Shown: positions 1 to 8,566, counted from the first letter of the stretch. The stretch: 64,000 nucleotides of DNA from Rhodospirillaceae bacterium (GCA_002724635.1 PBPM01000108.1:55345-119344); one strand, 5' to 3'. Program-made: numbers and translations. Notes: generated by a model from the letters alone, not told the origin.

Positions 1-620
1 GGCGGGTACCAGGCGCAGCGATTGTAGTATTCCGGGTGCGAGAACTTGTCGTCAAAATAGTCGGCCGGCATCTCTAATGCGCGGGCATAGGCAGGAAGCA
101 TGCGCGTCGCGAGGTCGGCCATGGTTTCCTGATATTCGAGCAGGGTCGGCCGGAAGCCGGGAAGCTCTTCGGGCCACTGGTTGAGGTTTCGGTGCCGGAT
201 GTTGGTTTTCACCTTCGGGTCGTCGGGTGTGCGCTCGCGCATGAACGCCCAGGCTTCGTTCAGGTCCTTTTTCTCGTTCTTTGCAATCTTCGACCAGCGC
301 AGGATCAATGACTTGTTGGGGATAAAGCCCTGGTGGTGGAAGTCGACCCGGTACTTCATCTTGGCCTCGTCCGAGAGCCGGAACAGTTCGGCGATCTGGT
401 CGAAGCTGCGATCGATGAGGTCTTGGTCCACACCGTGATTGACGATGCAGAAGAAACCGAGGCTCTCTTGGATCGCGCGCAAGTCGGTTGCGAACTGTTC
501 CAGGGCGTTCGGGTCACCCGATAGGAAGTCGCCGACATCCACGATTGGGATGCGTTCTTCCGTGATGCAATTGGCGATATCCGGCGAGATCTGGAGCTCT
601 GAATCAGCGGCAACGGACAT
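1..620 (-). CDS. Isopenicillin N synthase-like 2OG-Fe(II) dioxygenase, N-terminal part
   Basis: The gene runs off the left edge; about 206 codons are present. The start ATG at 620 follows a good ribosome site (GGAGG, about 5 bases upstream). Residues about 20-130 fit the non-haem dioxygenase N-terminal domain: IPIVDVGDF, then GFFCIVNHGV, the usual opening of the isopenicillin N synthase / 1-aminocyclopropane-carboxylate oxidase family. These cytosolic enzymes oxidise small molecules using Fe(II), oxygen and usually 2-oxoglutarate. The iron-binding His-x-Asp...His lies beyond the edge, so activity cannot be judged. It is co-directional with the luciferase-like oxidoreductase that ends 82 bases upstream, so the two may share a transcript. 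The substrate is unknown. Confidence 0.8.
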   Translation of the reverse strand, partial: MSVAADSELQISPDIANCITEERIPIVDVGDFLSGDPNALEQFATDLRAIQESLGFFCIVNHGVDQDLIDRSFDQIAELFRLSDEAKMKYRVDFHHQGFIPNKSLILRWSKIAKNEKKDLNEAWAFMRERTPDDPKVKTNIRHRNLNQWPEELPGFRPTLLEYQETMADLATRMLPAYARALEMPADYFDDKFSHPEYYNRCAWYP

Positions 621-702
621 GATTACCTCCGTGGTGCATATGGCCGGCTGCCCCGCACCGCGTCGCGGTGCAGGGCTGTCCGGGCGGGTCTTGGCGCCGG
701 CG

Positions 703-1818
703 CTATTGCGCGGCGGCGGCCGGTTCCTCCGCTTCGGGCACCAGATCTGCGAGGTTCGGCATGACCTCCTTGGCAAACAGGGTCATGTTGTCCAGCCAAG
801 TCTGGAAGGGCTCATACACATACTGAACCTGTAGTACCGTGCCGAAGCCGCCTGTTTCGGAATACAGCTTGCGCAGCTTCTCGGTGACCGTGTCCGGGCT
901 GCCCACGATCCAGATGTTGTCGCAAATATACTCCGCCGTCAGGTCCTCGTCCTTGATGTCCTCGTTCTCCTTATAGAGATCGACTACGCCTAGGGATTTG
1001 AGCACGTTGTACATGTAGTCGTTATAGGCCTGCGCCATGCCGCCGTTTAGGGCGTGTTCACGCGCCTCCGCGTCGGTCTTGCCCACGAAGATTTCACGCG
1101 CGACCCGCCACTCCTTGCGGCTTGGCGTGTAACCTGATTCGGCGGCGCCCTGCTTGACCGCCTCCCAATGGGTGTTGAGATTGGCGGCTGGCAGATAGTT
1201 GACGCTCATCGGATGCCAGCCCTCGCGGCCGGCGGTCGCAAGCGATTCTGAGTATTTATGAAGCCCGGCCACCGCGATCGGCGGATGCGGGTCCTGATAG
1301 GGCCGGATGTGATGGTAGAGCGGAATCTGCGGCATCGGCTCGGGCACCTTGAATTGCCAGAACTTACCGTTGTGCTCGAATGGATCGTCCTCGGTCCACA
1401 GCCGCTTGATGGCACCGATGGCCTCGCGCATGCGTTCGCGATGTTCGCCTTCCTGATAGTTGATATCGAAGAAGTGGAAATCGGTCGGTGCACCGCCCGC
1501 GCCGATGCCGAAGTTGAGGCGGCCCTTCGACAGGTGGTCGAGATAGGCTATGCGCAGCGCCACCAAGCGCGGGTCGTGCATCGGCAGCAGAACGACGCCG
1601 GTCCCGACCCGAATCTGCTCCGTCTGTGCAAAGACGGTCGCCGCAAACAGGTCGGACGCCGGAATGGGCTCCCACGGGATCGTATAATGCTCGCCCATCC
1701 AGCCCTCGGTGTATCCGAGTTTGTCCGCGTGGACATATGTCTGGATGTCGCGGTGATAGTTTCCGGTTACGTCTCCGCCGGGGGGACGGAGCGGCATGCT
1801 AAACATTCCGTATTTCAT
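703..1818 (-). CDS. Luciferase-like (LLM class) flavin-dependent oxidoreductase
   Basis: A TIM-barrel flavin monooxygenase of the bacterial luciferase superfamily (about 371 aa), probably using reduced FMN from a separate reductase to oxygenate a small organic substrate in the cytosol. Visible family marks are the opening MKYGMFSMPL, WMGEHYTIPWEP near residue 45, IRVGTGVVLLP near 70, and RLNFGIGAGG near 100. The reading frame stays open upstream to an ATG at 1887, but the ATG at 1818 has AGGGAG nine bases before it and matches the normal family start, so I chose it. It lies upstream of and co-directional with the dioxygenase at the left edge, and is divergent from the citryl-CoA lyase-like gene. 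Limonene and alkanal monooxygenases are relatives; the substrate here is not known. Confidence 0.88.
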   Translation of the reverse strand: MKYGMFSMPLRPPGGDVTGNYHRDIQTYVHADKLGYTEGWMGEHYTIPWEPIPASDLFAATVFAQTEQIRVGTGVVLLPMHDPRLVALRIAYLDHLSKGRLNFGIGAGGAPTDFHFFDINYQEGEHRERMREAIGAIKRLWTEDDPFEHNGKFWQFKVPEPMPQIPLYHHIRPYQDPHPPIAVAGLHKYSESLATAGREGWHPMSVNYLPAANLNTHWEAVKQGAAESGYTPSRKEWRVAREIFVGKTDAEAREHALNGGMAQAYNDYMYNVLKSLGVVDLYKENEDIKDEDLTAEYICDNIWIVGSPDTVTEKLRKLYSETGGFGTVLQVQYVYEPFQTWLDNMTLFAKEVMPNLADLVPEAEEPAAAAQ

Positions 1819-2012
1819 TGGTTCGATCTCCCTAAGACCCAAGCTGTGGGCGGCGTCATACTGCTCTTTTTTTGTTGCTGTCGTCATTCTACGCGCAGGG
1901 GCTTGCCGAGAGTCAATCAGGTTCCATTAATAGAAAATTAATTCGCATATATGAAACATTGTGGCGGTTGTGGTTTGACCCTATCGTCGCGCTCAACTTA
2001 GGAGAGACGACC

Positions 2013-2792
2013 ATGCTAATCGGTAAAAAGGGCGAGGCGAAAACGGCTATCGAGACGGCGGATGCTAGCTCGATAACGGTGCGTGGGAAGGACCTGTGCA
2101 ACGAGGTGATGGGGCATTCCTCGATTGCCGAATTTTTTTTCCTTCATCTGACCGGTCGCGAGCCGAGCCCGGACCAAGCCTTCTTTATGAATGTGCTGAC
2201 GGTTGCGCTGGCCGAACATGGGCTGACGCCGAGCGTACAGGCTGCGCGCATGACATTCGCAGCCGCTCCCGAGGCGCTTCAGGGCGCTGTGGCTGCCGGT
2301 TTGCTCGGGGTTGGGTCGGTCATTCTCGGTAGTGCGGACGTGTGTGGCGATATGCTTGCCGATGCCGCGGCGCGGATTGAGGACGGCGAGAGCTCCGAGG
2401 CTGCGGCGTTGGCGATCGCACGGGAATACAAGGATGCCGGGAAGTTTATCCCGGGCTTCGGACATCCGATTCACCATCCGGTCGATCCACGCGCCGCGCG
2501 CATTCTCGAGCTAGCCGACGAACGCGGCGTGTCGGGACGCCACGTAGATGCGTTACGCGCTTTTCCGGATGCCGTGACCGAGGTCTGGGGCAAGCCGCTA
2601 CCGATGAATCTTCAAGGGCCGATGGCGGCGGTCCTACTCGATCTCGATTATCCCAAGGCTGCGATCCGGGGTATTCCCATCCTAGCGCGCACCGTCGGCC
2701 TGATCGGCCATCTGAATGAGGAAACCGAACGCCCCATCGGTTTCCTACTCGCCCACCACGGCGAGGAAGCCATAGAGTACGACGGGAGCTAG
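2013..2792 (+). CDS. Citryl-CoA lyase / citrate synthase-like protein
   Basis: A short (259 aa) citrate-synthase-fold protein of the citryl-CoA lyase type; relatives split citryl-CoA to acetyl-CoA and oxaloacetate or catalyse related Claisen-type reactions. The start ATG at 2013 has AGGAGA eight bases upstream; the longer open frame to 1872 is not needed. The catalytic-histidine region GFGHPIHHPVDPR is at about 148-160 and IARTVGLIGH-like residues near 230 match the second conserved region. At about residue 200, where citrate synthases carry a catalytic Asp in N-x-D, this protein reads MNLQGP, so the Asp position is Gln. It ends six bases before the PaaK-like ligase, suggesting a two-gene operon for a CoA-linked pathway. 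The exact reaction is uncertain. Confidence 0.78.
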   Translation: MLIGKKGEAKTAIETADASSITVRGKDLCNEVMGHSSIAEFFFLHLTGREPSPDQAFFMNVLTVALAEHGLTPSVQAARMTFAAAPEALQGAVAAGLLGVGSVILGSADVCGDMLADAAARIEDGESSEAAALAIAREYKDAGKFIPGFGHPIHHPVDPRAARILELADERGVSGRHVDALRAFPDAVTEVWGKPLPMNLQGPMAAVLLDLDYPKAAIRGIPILARTVGLIGHLNEETERPIGFLLAHHGEEAIEYDGS

Positions 2793-2797
2793 TTGCG

Positions 2798-4129
2798 ATG
2801 ACGGCACCGGAACTCTTTGATCCTGAGGCGGAAACCCGAGATCTCGCGGACCAGAAACGTAAGGATGAACCGGTCTACCGCAAGCAAATCGCCTATCTGT
2901 TCGAACGTTCAGAATTCTACCGGGCGAAGTTCCGCGAGGCGGGTTTCAAGACGCCCGAGACCGTCGGTGGCCTTGATGATCTCCGGCATCTGCCATTCAC
3001 GGTGAAGGACGAGTTGCGGGCCAGCCAGGCCGAGCATCTGCCGCTCGGAAAGCAACTCGCGGCTCCGCTCGAGGATGTGGTGCGCATCTATTCGACCAGC
3101 GGCACATCGGGTACACCGCTCTACATACCGGTGACCCGCGGAGACCTCGATCGGTGGATCCACACATCCAACCGGAGCTACTTCGCCGCCGGTATCCGGC
3201 CTCATCACCGGGTCGTCACCACCTACAATTCAGGTCCCTTCGCGGCGGGCGCGGTGCACGAGTCCATGATCGCGCTGGGTGTGCGGATGGTGCCCGTCGG
3301 CAGCGGCAACACGGACCGGCTGATCACCGCGCTGTCGCGCTTCCAAGTGCAGGCCATGCCAGGTACGCCGTCCTATTTTCTTTACATCGCCGAGGCGGCA
3401 CGCGCGCGGGGCATCGATCCGGCGGCCTGCGGAATCGAGACGCTTGTCGCGGGCGGCGAGCCGGGCGGCGGCGAGCCCGAGGTGCGGGCCCAGATCGAGG
3501 AGGCATTCAACGCAAAGGTGCATGAGGTTCTGGGTTTGGGTGAGCTATCGATCTCAATGTTCGGTGAAGGCCCCGAGCAGGACGGCATGAACTTCCTCGC
3601 CCGCGACTACATCCACATGGAACTGATCGACCCCGAAACCGAGGAACCCTTGCCATTCGAGGATGGCGTCATGGGTGAGCCGGTTTATACCCATCTGATG
3701 CAGGAAGCGGCACCGCTACTGCGTTATCGCTCACGCGATCATGTGACCGTCAGCATGGTGCCGATCGCTAGTGGTCGGACCGGCCCACGCATCCGCTGCG
3801 TCGGGCGGACGGACGACATGCTGATTGTGCGCGGCGTGAATGTGTTCCCCAGCGCGCTGCGCGAGGTTATCAACACGTTTCGCCCCGATGTCAGCGGGAT
3901 TCTACTCGTATGCCCGAAAAAGAAGGGGGTTCAGCAGCTTCCGCCCCTGCCGGTCCAAGTTGAGGCGGCAGAAGGTACTGCGCCCGGACCGGGGTTGGCA
4001 CAAGCGATCGATAGGGAGATTCGCGCGAAGCTCTTGGTCACCACAAAGGTCGAGCTTGTCCCTTTCAACAGCCTTCCGCGCACTGACTATAAGACGAAGT
4101 TGGTCGATTACACCGACGCCGTCGACTAG
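2798..4129 (+). CDS. PaaK-like AMP-dependent acyl/aryl-CoA ligase
   Basis: A 443-aa adenylate-forming ligase of the phenylacetate-CoA ligase family, which makes a CoA thioester from a carboxylic acid and ATP. The ATP-binding loop YSTSGTSGTPLYIPVT lies near residue 95; the acid-side motif LVAGGEPGG near 216; and the C-terminal hinge with VGRTDDMLIVRGVNVFP near 330 leads into the AMP-binding C domain. Length equals that of PaaK (about 440 aa). It follows the citryl-CoA lyase-like gene by only five bases, so it probably supplies or handles the CoA thioester of the same pathway. The acid substrate cannot be read from sequence; genuine phenylacetate degradation is not supported because no other paa genes are present. 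Confidence 0.88.
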   Translation: MTAPELFDPEAETRDLADQKRKDEPVYRKQIAYLFERSEFYRAKFREAGFKTPETVGGLDDLRHLPFTVKDELRASQAEHLPLGKQLAAPLEDVVRIYSTSGTSGTPLYIPVTRGDLDRWIHTSNRSYFAAGIRPHHRVVTTYNSGPFAAGAVHESMIALGVRMVPVGSGNTDRLITALSRFQVQAMPGTPSYFLYIAEAARARGIDPAACGIETLVAGGEPGGGEPEVRAQIEEAFNAKVHEVLGLGELSISMFGEGPEQDGMNFLARDYIHMELIDPETEEPLPFEDGVMGEPVYTHLMQEAAPLLRYRSRDHVTVSMVPIASGRTGPRIRCVGRTDDMLIVRGVNVFPSALREVINTFRPDVSGILLVCPKKKGVQQLPPLPVQVEAAEGTAPGPGLAQAIDREIRAKLLVTTKVELVPFNSLPRTDYKTKLVDYTDAVD

Positions 4130-4282
4130 GTCACCCTCGGCGGTGCCTTGCACAAAACGGTAATCGAACGTGTTTCGGTTGTGGTCTTTTTGAGGGCTGG
4201 ACATCGTGCTCTCCGTTGGATCCGTCATTGTCCAACCGATACGCATGACGCCGGCGATTCGAAGTTGCGCCGATTAAGGGAC

Positions 4283-4311
4283 AAAAAGCGGCGGATCCGA
4301 AGGTTCGCCGC
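4283..4311 (-). terminator. Rho-independent terminator of the PEBP-family gene
   Basis: Read on the minus strand, GCGGCG pairs with CGCCGC around a 12-base middle, followed at once by TTTTTG. An outer pairing AAGGGACA (4276-4283) with TGTCCCTT further along strengthens it. It lies about 25 bases after the stop of the YbhB-like gene and also separates it from the convergent PaaK-like gene. Confidence 0.75.
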
Positions 4312-4334
4312 AAAAGCCATCTGTTGTCCCTTTA

Positions 4335-4967
4335 CTAAGTGAGGTCGGGATTTAGCGTGTACTCCCCAATAACCTGGCCGCTGGCAAGCACGTGACCCTC
4401 CATTGCTGACAGGGCATTTGCGCCGCTGAACAAGCCGCTCAGCCCTATCGATTCCACATCGAGTGCGTACACGGTGAACACATACTCGTGCATGATCTCG
4501 TCGTTCCAAGGCGGGGCGGGTCCGTCATAGCCGCCATAATCGCCAGCCATGTCCGGGTTTCCAGCCATGAACATTCCGAAGTCGTTGGCGCCGCGCACAC
4601 CATGTTCGGTAGGGCCGGTGGGCTTTCCTTTGGGGAGCACCGAGTCGGACTCGGCGCCCTTCGCGAGGCTAGTCGTGGTCGCTGGAATGTCGACCAGAAC
4701 CCAGTGCATGAAATCCATGCGCGCCAGATTGGCGGGGATGGTCTTGCCATTCTGGTTGGCGTCGTCGAATACCGTCGGCACGCTGCGGTCATGCATGATA
4801 ATAGCGAAGGACCGGGTGCCGTCTGGGCCCGCATCCCAGCGCATGGCTGGGCTGATATTGGCGCCGAAGGTGAAGGGCTCGCTTTTCGTTCTGATGCCGA
4901 ATGCGAACTCTTCAGGAATGCGCTGTCCGTTCGCAATCCCGTCGATGCTGAGGTTGAGATCCGTCAT
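4335..4967 (-). CDS. YbhB/YbcL family (PEBP, Raf-kinase-inhibitor-like) protein
   Basis: A 210-aa member of the phosphatidylethanolamine-binding protein family. The family core is visible: NISPAMRWDAGPDGTRSFA near residue 38-56 (usual form SPxLxWxxxPxGTxSFAl), HDRSVP near 60, MDFMHWVLVDIPA near 85, and a later YGGYDGPAPPW loop that forms the small anion pocket. There is no signal peptide, so it is probably cytosolic. The bacterial function is poorly known; relatives bind small anionic ligands. The gene stands alone between a strong terminator and the lpxR-like remnant. Confidence 0.88.
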   Translation of the reverse strand: MTDLNLSIDGIANGQRIPEEFAFGIRTKSEPFTFGANISPAMRWDAGPDGTRSFAIIMHDRSVPTVFDDANQNGKTIPANLARMDFMHWVLVDIPATTTSLAKGAESDSVLPKGKPTGPTEHGVRGANDFGMFMAGNPDMAGDYGGYDGPAPPWNDEIMHEYVFTVYALDVESIGLSGLFSGANALSAMEGHVLASGQVIGEYTLNPDLT

Positions 4968-5049
4968 GCTTCCTCCTCATGAAATTCATCCGGTAGAAGC
5001 TTAGCATGGGTGGGCGAACTGGAAAGCCTATCCGAAGGGACAGGCTAGG

Positions 5050-5592
5050 CTAGAAGTTCGCCGACAGGCTGATTGCCCGGAATCGGGTGGCTCGGCGCTG
5101 GCCTTCGAAATTGCGGTTGTGGAAGACTTGGGTGACCACCAAGCGTCCGCCGCGATAGACGAAGGCGCGACCGAGCTCCGCGTTGTCCAGCGTGTCGAGC
5201 GATGCCAGGCCGCGCCGTGTCTCTGCACGGAAGGAGATCGTACCTTTGAGCTAGCCTGCATAGAGCCTGTGATCATTTGCAAAGCCGTCGGTGACTGCAT
5301 CCTCCGGCACGAAGATGCTCTGGCGGAGCGCCGCGCCGAACTGGCCCTGATGCAGCTTTGCGAATGGATAGAGGGTCGTGAGTACATCCTTAACCCAGAC
5401 CGGGTCGCCATAGCAGGCGTTGGAGACTCACGAGAGGCGGAAGCCGTTGGTAAAGTACCGGTCGGTTTTGGCAATCCGGTCGTTTACCAAATGGACGCCA
5501 TAGGTGTCGGGGTCGGCCCGAACTGCGTTGGCGCCGGCGGATATTGTCGAGCCGGCCAGCAGCCCTGCGATAAGGGCTTGTGTTTGTATCAA
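5050..5592 (-). pseudogene. Decayed LpxR-type lipid A deacylase (DUF2219-like) gene
   Basis: One frame of 180 codons runs from a TTG at 5592 to TAG at 5050-5052. It starts with a signal-peptide-like stretch (LIAGLLAGSTISAGANA), then YGVHLVNDRIAKTDRYFTNG, the N-terminal hallmark of LpxR-family outer-membrane deacylases that remove the 3-O-acyl chains of lipid A. TGA at 5428-5430 follows RLS and TAG at 5251-5253 follows HRLYAG; in the family both places are normally Trp (LSW and YAGW). The frame then jumps to a C-terminal piece ending RFRAISLSANF, so about 100-150 residues of the middle are missing (normal length about 300-330). It starts inside the stop codon of yhhQ, so it was once the second gene of that operon. 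It cannot make a working protein. Confidence 0.72.
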
Positions 5593-6272
5593 TCCTGCAG
5601 GCGGGTAATGGTGAACGGGTTGAACCGGGTCTCACGGTCGTAATGGTCGATTCCTTCGCAGCGTTTCAGCCAGCCGATCACCGCATAGGTAAAGGGAGTC
5701 GCCAAGACCTCGTATCCAATCTTGGCGAGAGCCTGAACCGCGATCGTCCCGGCCAAGATTTCCAAGGGTAGAACCCCCCAGAATGCGACGAACACGAAGA
5801 CGGTCGAATCAAGTCCCTGGCCCACCACGGTCGAGCCGATGGTCCGCAGCCACAGCATGCGCCCTTCGGTAATGACCTTCAGGCGCGCCAGTACGTAGGA
5901 ATTCGCGAATTCCCCCAAGAGGTAGGCTAGGAAGGACGCGGCGAGGATTCGCGGGGTCGCGCCCAGGATCATTTCGTACGCCGCCTGGCCATCCCAGAAG
6001 CTGGCCGCAGGCAGGACTGCGACAAGTGCGAATGTCAGGACCGCAAAAAGATTTGCGCCGAACCCGACCCAAAGCACCAGCCGGGCCTTGGCGAAACCGT
6101 AAACTTCCGTCAGAACATCGCCAATAATGTAGCTGATCGGGAAGATCACGATCGCGCCCGTGAGAACATACCCGTTCACGTCGATCAGCTTGACAGCCGT
6201 GATGTTCGAAACCATCAGGCATGTCACGAAGAGGACGGCGATAACGAGGAAACGCGTGGTCAATCCGGGCAT
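5589..6272 (-). CDS. yhhQ: Queuosine precursor transporter YhhQ (VUT/DUF165 family)
   Basis: A 227-aa inner-membrane protein with about six hydrophobic helices. The family signature is clear: VSNITAVKLI in the first helix, IVIFPISYIIGDVLTEVYGFAKAR near residues 40-65, GEFANSYVLARLK near 120 and WLRTIGSTVVGQGLDS near 140. YhhQ imports preQ0/preQ1, the 7-deazaguanine precursors of the tRNA base queuosine. It is divergent from queA, 99 bases away, which fits: import feeds the late queuosine steps encoded next door. The dead lpxR-like gene lies directly downstream. Confidence 0.93.
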   Translation of the reverse strand: MPGLTTRFLVIAVLFVTCLMVSNITAVKLIDVNGYVLTGAIVIFPISYIIGDVLTEVYGFAKARLVLWVGFGANLFAVLTFALVAVLPAASFWDGQAAYEMILGATPRILAASFLAYLLGEFANSYVLARLKVITEGRMLWLRTIGSTVVGQGLDSTVFVFVAFWGVLPLEILAGTIAVQALAKIGYEVLATPFTYAVIGWLKRCEGIDHYDRETRFNPFTITRLQD

Positions 6273-6313
6273 GAGTGCGTCACAGCTTCAGGAGTGGTCC
6301 GTTGGGGGAAGGC

Positions 6314-6342
6314 TAATGACAGTACAGTGCGCCCGGTGTCAA
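6314..6342 (-). promoter_or_regulatory. Possible yhhQ promoter
   Basis: A perfect -35 TTGACA (6337-6342, minus strand) is followed after 17 bases by TCATTA, a poor -10. It lies in the 99-base gap between divergent yhhQ and queA. The -35 is good, the -10 is not, so this is only a candidate. No preQ1 riboswitch fold was recognised here. Confidence 0.3.
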
Positions 6343-6371
6343 TCCGCAGTGTCGCGATCTAGGTTTGGAGC

Positions 6372-7409
6372 ATGAAGACATCGGACTTCGATTTCGATTT
6401 GCCGCCCGAGTGCATTGCACAGCGCCCAGTCGAACCGCGTGACGCCGCGCGGCTGCTGGATTTGCGCGGGGGTATGTACGATCGTATGGTTGCCGAGCTT
6501 CCGGAACTGCTTGAGCCGGGCAGCCTTCTTGTAGTCAACGACACGCGGGTGATTCCCGCCCAGCTCGAGGGACGCCGCGGGGAGGGGCGCATCTTCGTGA
6601 CCCTGCACAAGCAGCAGTCGGACACGGAATGGCTTGCCTTTGCGCGCCCTGCGAAACGGCTGCGGCCGGGCGACCGGATCGAGTTCGCGGACGGCTTTGC
6701 CGCCGAGATGGTCGAGCGTCGTGAGGGGGGCGAGGTGTTCCTGCGTTTCCATATGACGTCGGTGGCCTTTAATGACGCCCTTTTGCGCTACGGCCGTACG
6801 CCTTTGCCCCCCTATATCAAGCGCAGCGGTGGCCCGGACGGTCGGGACTCGCACGACTATCAAACGATGTTCGCGGCGCGCGAGGGCGCGGTCGCGGCGC
6901 CGACGGCGGGGTTGCATTTTACGCCGGAACTGATGGCGGCACTGAACGCGGCGGGTATGGAGCTCGCGACGGTGACCCTGCATGTCGGGGCCGGTACGTT
7001 CCTGCCCGTGACGGTTGAGGATGTGGCCGAACACCGTATGCATGCGGAGTATGGCGAGATTGACGCCGGCACGGCGTCGCAGATCAATGCGGCACGGGAC
7101 GACGGCCGGCCGGTTGTGTCCATCGGTACGACAGCCTTGCGTGTCCTCGAATCTGCCATCGACGCCGAGGGAAGGATGTCCGAGTTTCGCGACGATACGC
7201 GATTGTTTTGCACGCCGGGTTTCGAGTTTCGCGCAGTCGACCAGCTCTTCACTAATTTCCACCTGCCGCGCTCGACCCTTTTCATGCTGGTGTGCGCGTT
7301 TGCGGGAACGGCGCGCATGCGCGATGCCTATCGTCACGCGATCGATGCGAAGTATCGCTTCTTCTCTTACGGTGATGCGACGCTCCTGGGGTGGGAAAAG
7401 AATGGCTAA
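6372..7409 (+). CDS. queA: S-adenosylmethionine:tRNA ribosyltransferase-isomerase
   Basis: A 345-aa QueA, which moves and isomerises the ribosyl part of S-adenosylmethionine onto preQ1 at the wobble base of tRNA-His, -Asp, -Asn and -Tyr, giving epoxyqueuosine. Family marks: DFDLPPECIAQRPVEPRDAA at the N-terminus, LLVVNDTRVIPAQLEGRR near 53, PLPPYIKR near 143, the central AAPTAGLHFTPEL near 175, HVGAGTFLPV near 205 and FHLPRSTLFMLVCAF near 298. Length matches the family (about 345). It overlaps the start of queG by eight bases, so the two late queuosine steps are translationally coupled. Confidence 0.97.
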   Translation: MKTSDFDFDLPPECIAQRPVEPRDAARLLDLRGGMYDRMVAELPELLEPGSLLVVNDTRVIPAQLEGRRGEGRIFVTLHKQQSDTEWLAFARPAKRLRPGDRIEFADGFAAEMVERREGGEVFLRFHMTSVAFNDALLRYGRTPLPPYIKRSGGPDGRDSHDYQTMFAAREGAVAAPTAGLHFTPELMAALNAAGMELATVTLHVGAGTFLPVTVEDVAEHRMHAEYGEIDAGTASQINAARDDGRPVVSIGTTALRVLESAIDAEGRMSEFRDDTRLFCTPGFEFRAVDQLFTNFHLPRSTLFMLVCAFAGTARMRDAYRHAIDAKYRFFSYGDATLLGWEKNG

Positions 7410-8553
7410 ATCCCTAACGCCTGCGGCGGTCGGTGACCGGATACGCGAAAAGGCCATTGAACTGGGCTTCGACGCGGTTGGGTTCGCGCCTGTGCATCTT
7501 GCTGCAGAGGTTCGCGATCACCTGGCGCAGTTCATCGAAGAGGGGCGGCACGGCGACATGGACTGGATGCTCGCCAAGGCCGACCGGCGCGCCGAGCCGG
7601 CTGCCCTGTGGCCCGAGGCGCGTTCGGTCATAGCATTTGGCATGGCCTATACCCCGGATGCCGATGCCTTCGACAGCATGGACAAGACCGGCGTCGGGTA
7701 TCTCTCGGTCTACGCGAGAGGACAGGATTACCATGACGTGGTCAAAAAACGCCTCAAGGCGCTTGGGCGCTGGATATGTGACGCGTTTCCCGGCGAGGTG
7801 AAGGTATTCGTTGATACCGCACCCGTGATGGAGAAACCGGTGGCCCAGTCTGCGGGGCTCGGGTGGCAGGGCAAGCACACAAACCTCGTGTCGCGCGATC
7901 ACGGTTCCTGGCTGTTCCTGGCAGAGATCTTCACCACCCTCGATCTGCCGACGGACGTCGCGGTCGCTGATCATTGCGGATCGTGCCGCGCATGCCTCGA
8001 TGTCTGTCCGACCGACGCGTTCCCGGCGCCTTACCAGATTGATGCGCGGCGCTGTATTTCCTATCTCACGATTGAGCATAAGGGACCGATCGCACGTGAA
8101 CTGCGGCCCCTGATCGGCAACCGGATTTATGGCTGCGACGATTGTCTCGCGGCATGTCCGTGGAACAAGTTTGCCAAGACCGCGCCCGTGACCGAGCTGC
8201 GGAGCCGCCCGGAGTTCGATTGGCCATCGCTGACAGACCTCGCGCGGCTCGATGACGGCGCATTTCGCGCATTCTTTTCAAAGACCGCGATCAAGCGCGT
8301 GGGACGCGAGAGATTCGTGCGCAATGTCCTGATCGCGATAGGTAATGTCGGGACGGCGGGGGACGCCGAAGTGGCGCAGGACTGCCTGGTCGACGAATCT
8401 CCGCTGGTTCGCGGGGCGGCGGTATGGGCGCTGTCGCACCTGTTGCCGGGAGACGAACTGGACAAGTTACGGTTAAAACATATGCCTGACGAGCGAGAGA
8501 GTGATGTGGTCGCGGAATGGACGGCCGCGCGGGCGGCAGAAGAATCAGCGTGA
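7402..8553 (+). CDS. queG: Epoxyqueuosine reductase
   Basis: A 383-aa cobalamin- and iron-sulfur-dependent reductase that turns epoxyqueuosine into queuosine in tRNA, the last step of the pathway. Two [4Fe-4S] motifs are visible: CGSCRACLDVCPTDAF and CDDCLAACPWNKFAK, the second being the typical QueG form. The DUF1730 region with VKVFVDTAPVMEKPVA and LGWQGKHTNLVS lies before them, and a C-terminal HEAT-like repeat region (VGTAGDAEVAQDCLVDESPLVRGAAVWAL) binds tRNA. I chose the ATG at 7402, inside the end of queA, rather than upstream starts that would run through queA in another frame. With YhhQ and QueA it completes a scavenging queuosine route. Confidence 0.96.
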   Translation: MAKSLTPAAVGDRIREKAIELGFDAVGFAPVHLAAEVRDHLAQFIEEGRHGDMDWMLAKADRRAEPAALWPEARSVIAFGMAYTPDADAFDSMDKTGVGYLSVYARGQDYHDVVKKRLKALGRWICDAFPGEVKVFVDTAPVMEKPVAQSAGLGWQGKHTNLVSRDHGSWLFLAEIFTTLDLPTDVAVADHCGSCRACLDVCPTDAFPAPYQIDARRCISYLTIEHKGPIARELRPLIGNRIYGCDDCLAACPWNKFAKTAPVTELRSRPEFDWPSLTDLARLDDGAFRAFFSKTAIKRVGRERFVRNVLIAIGNVGTAGDAEVAQDCLVDESPLVRGAAVWALSHLLPGDELDKLRLKHMPDERESDVVAEWTAARAAEESA

Positions 8554-8566
8554 TTTGAGGGGTGCC

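Noticed and set aside
655..671. Short palindrome GCACCG-N5-CGGTGC between the LLM and dioxygenase genes
   Set aside because: Short stem without a T-run in a GC-rich gap; too little to call a terminator or operator.
5050..5592. A changed genetic code (stop codons read as Trp), suggested by stops at Trp positions in the lpxR-like gene
   Set aside because: TGA, TAG and TAA all serve as true stops of intact genes in this window (for example the ATGA overlaps in the dcw and met clusters), and the lpxR-like gene also lacks its middle. Ordinary decay explains it.
6273..6371. preQ1 riboswitch before yhhQ or queA
   Set aside because: I looked for the short preQ1 stem with its A-rich tail on both strands and saw none.
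7015..7401. Upstream extension of queG in frame with it through queA
   Set aside because: It would overlap most of the queA C-terminus in another frame and has no similarity to QueG; the ATG at 7402 gives the normal protein.
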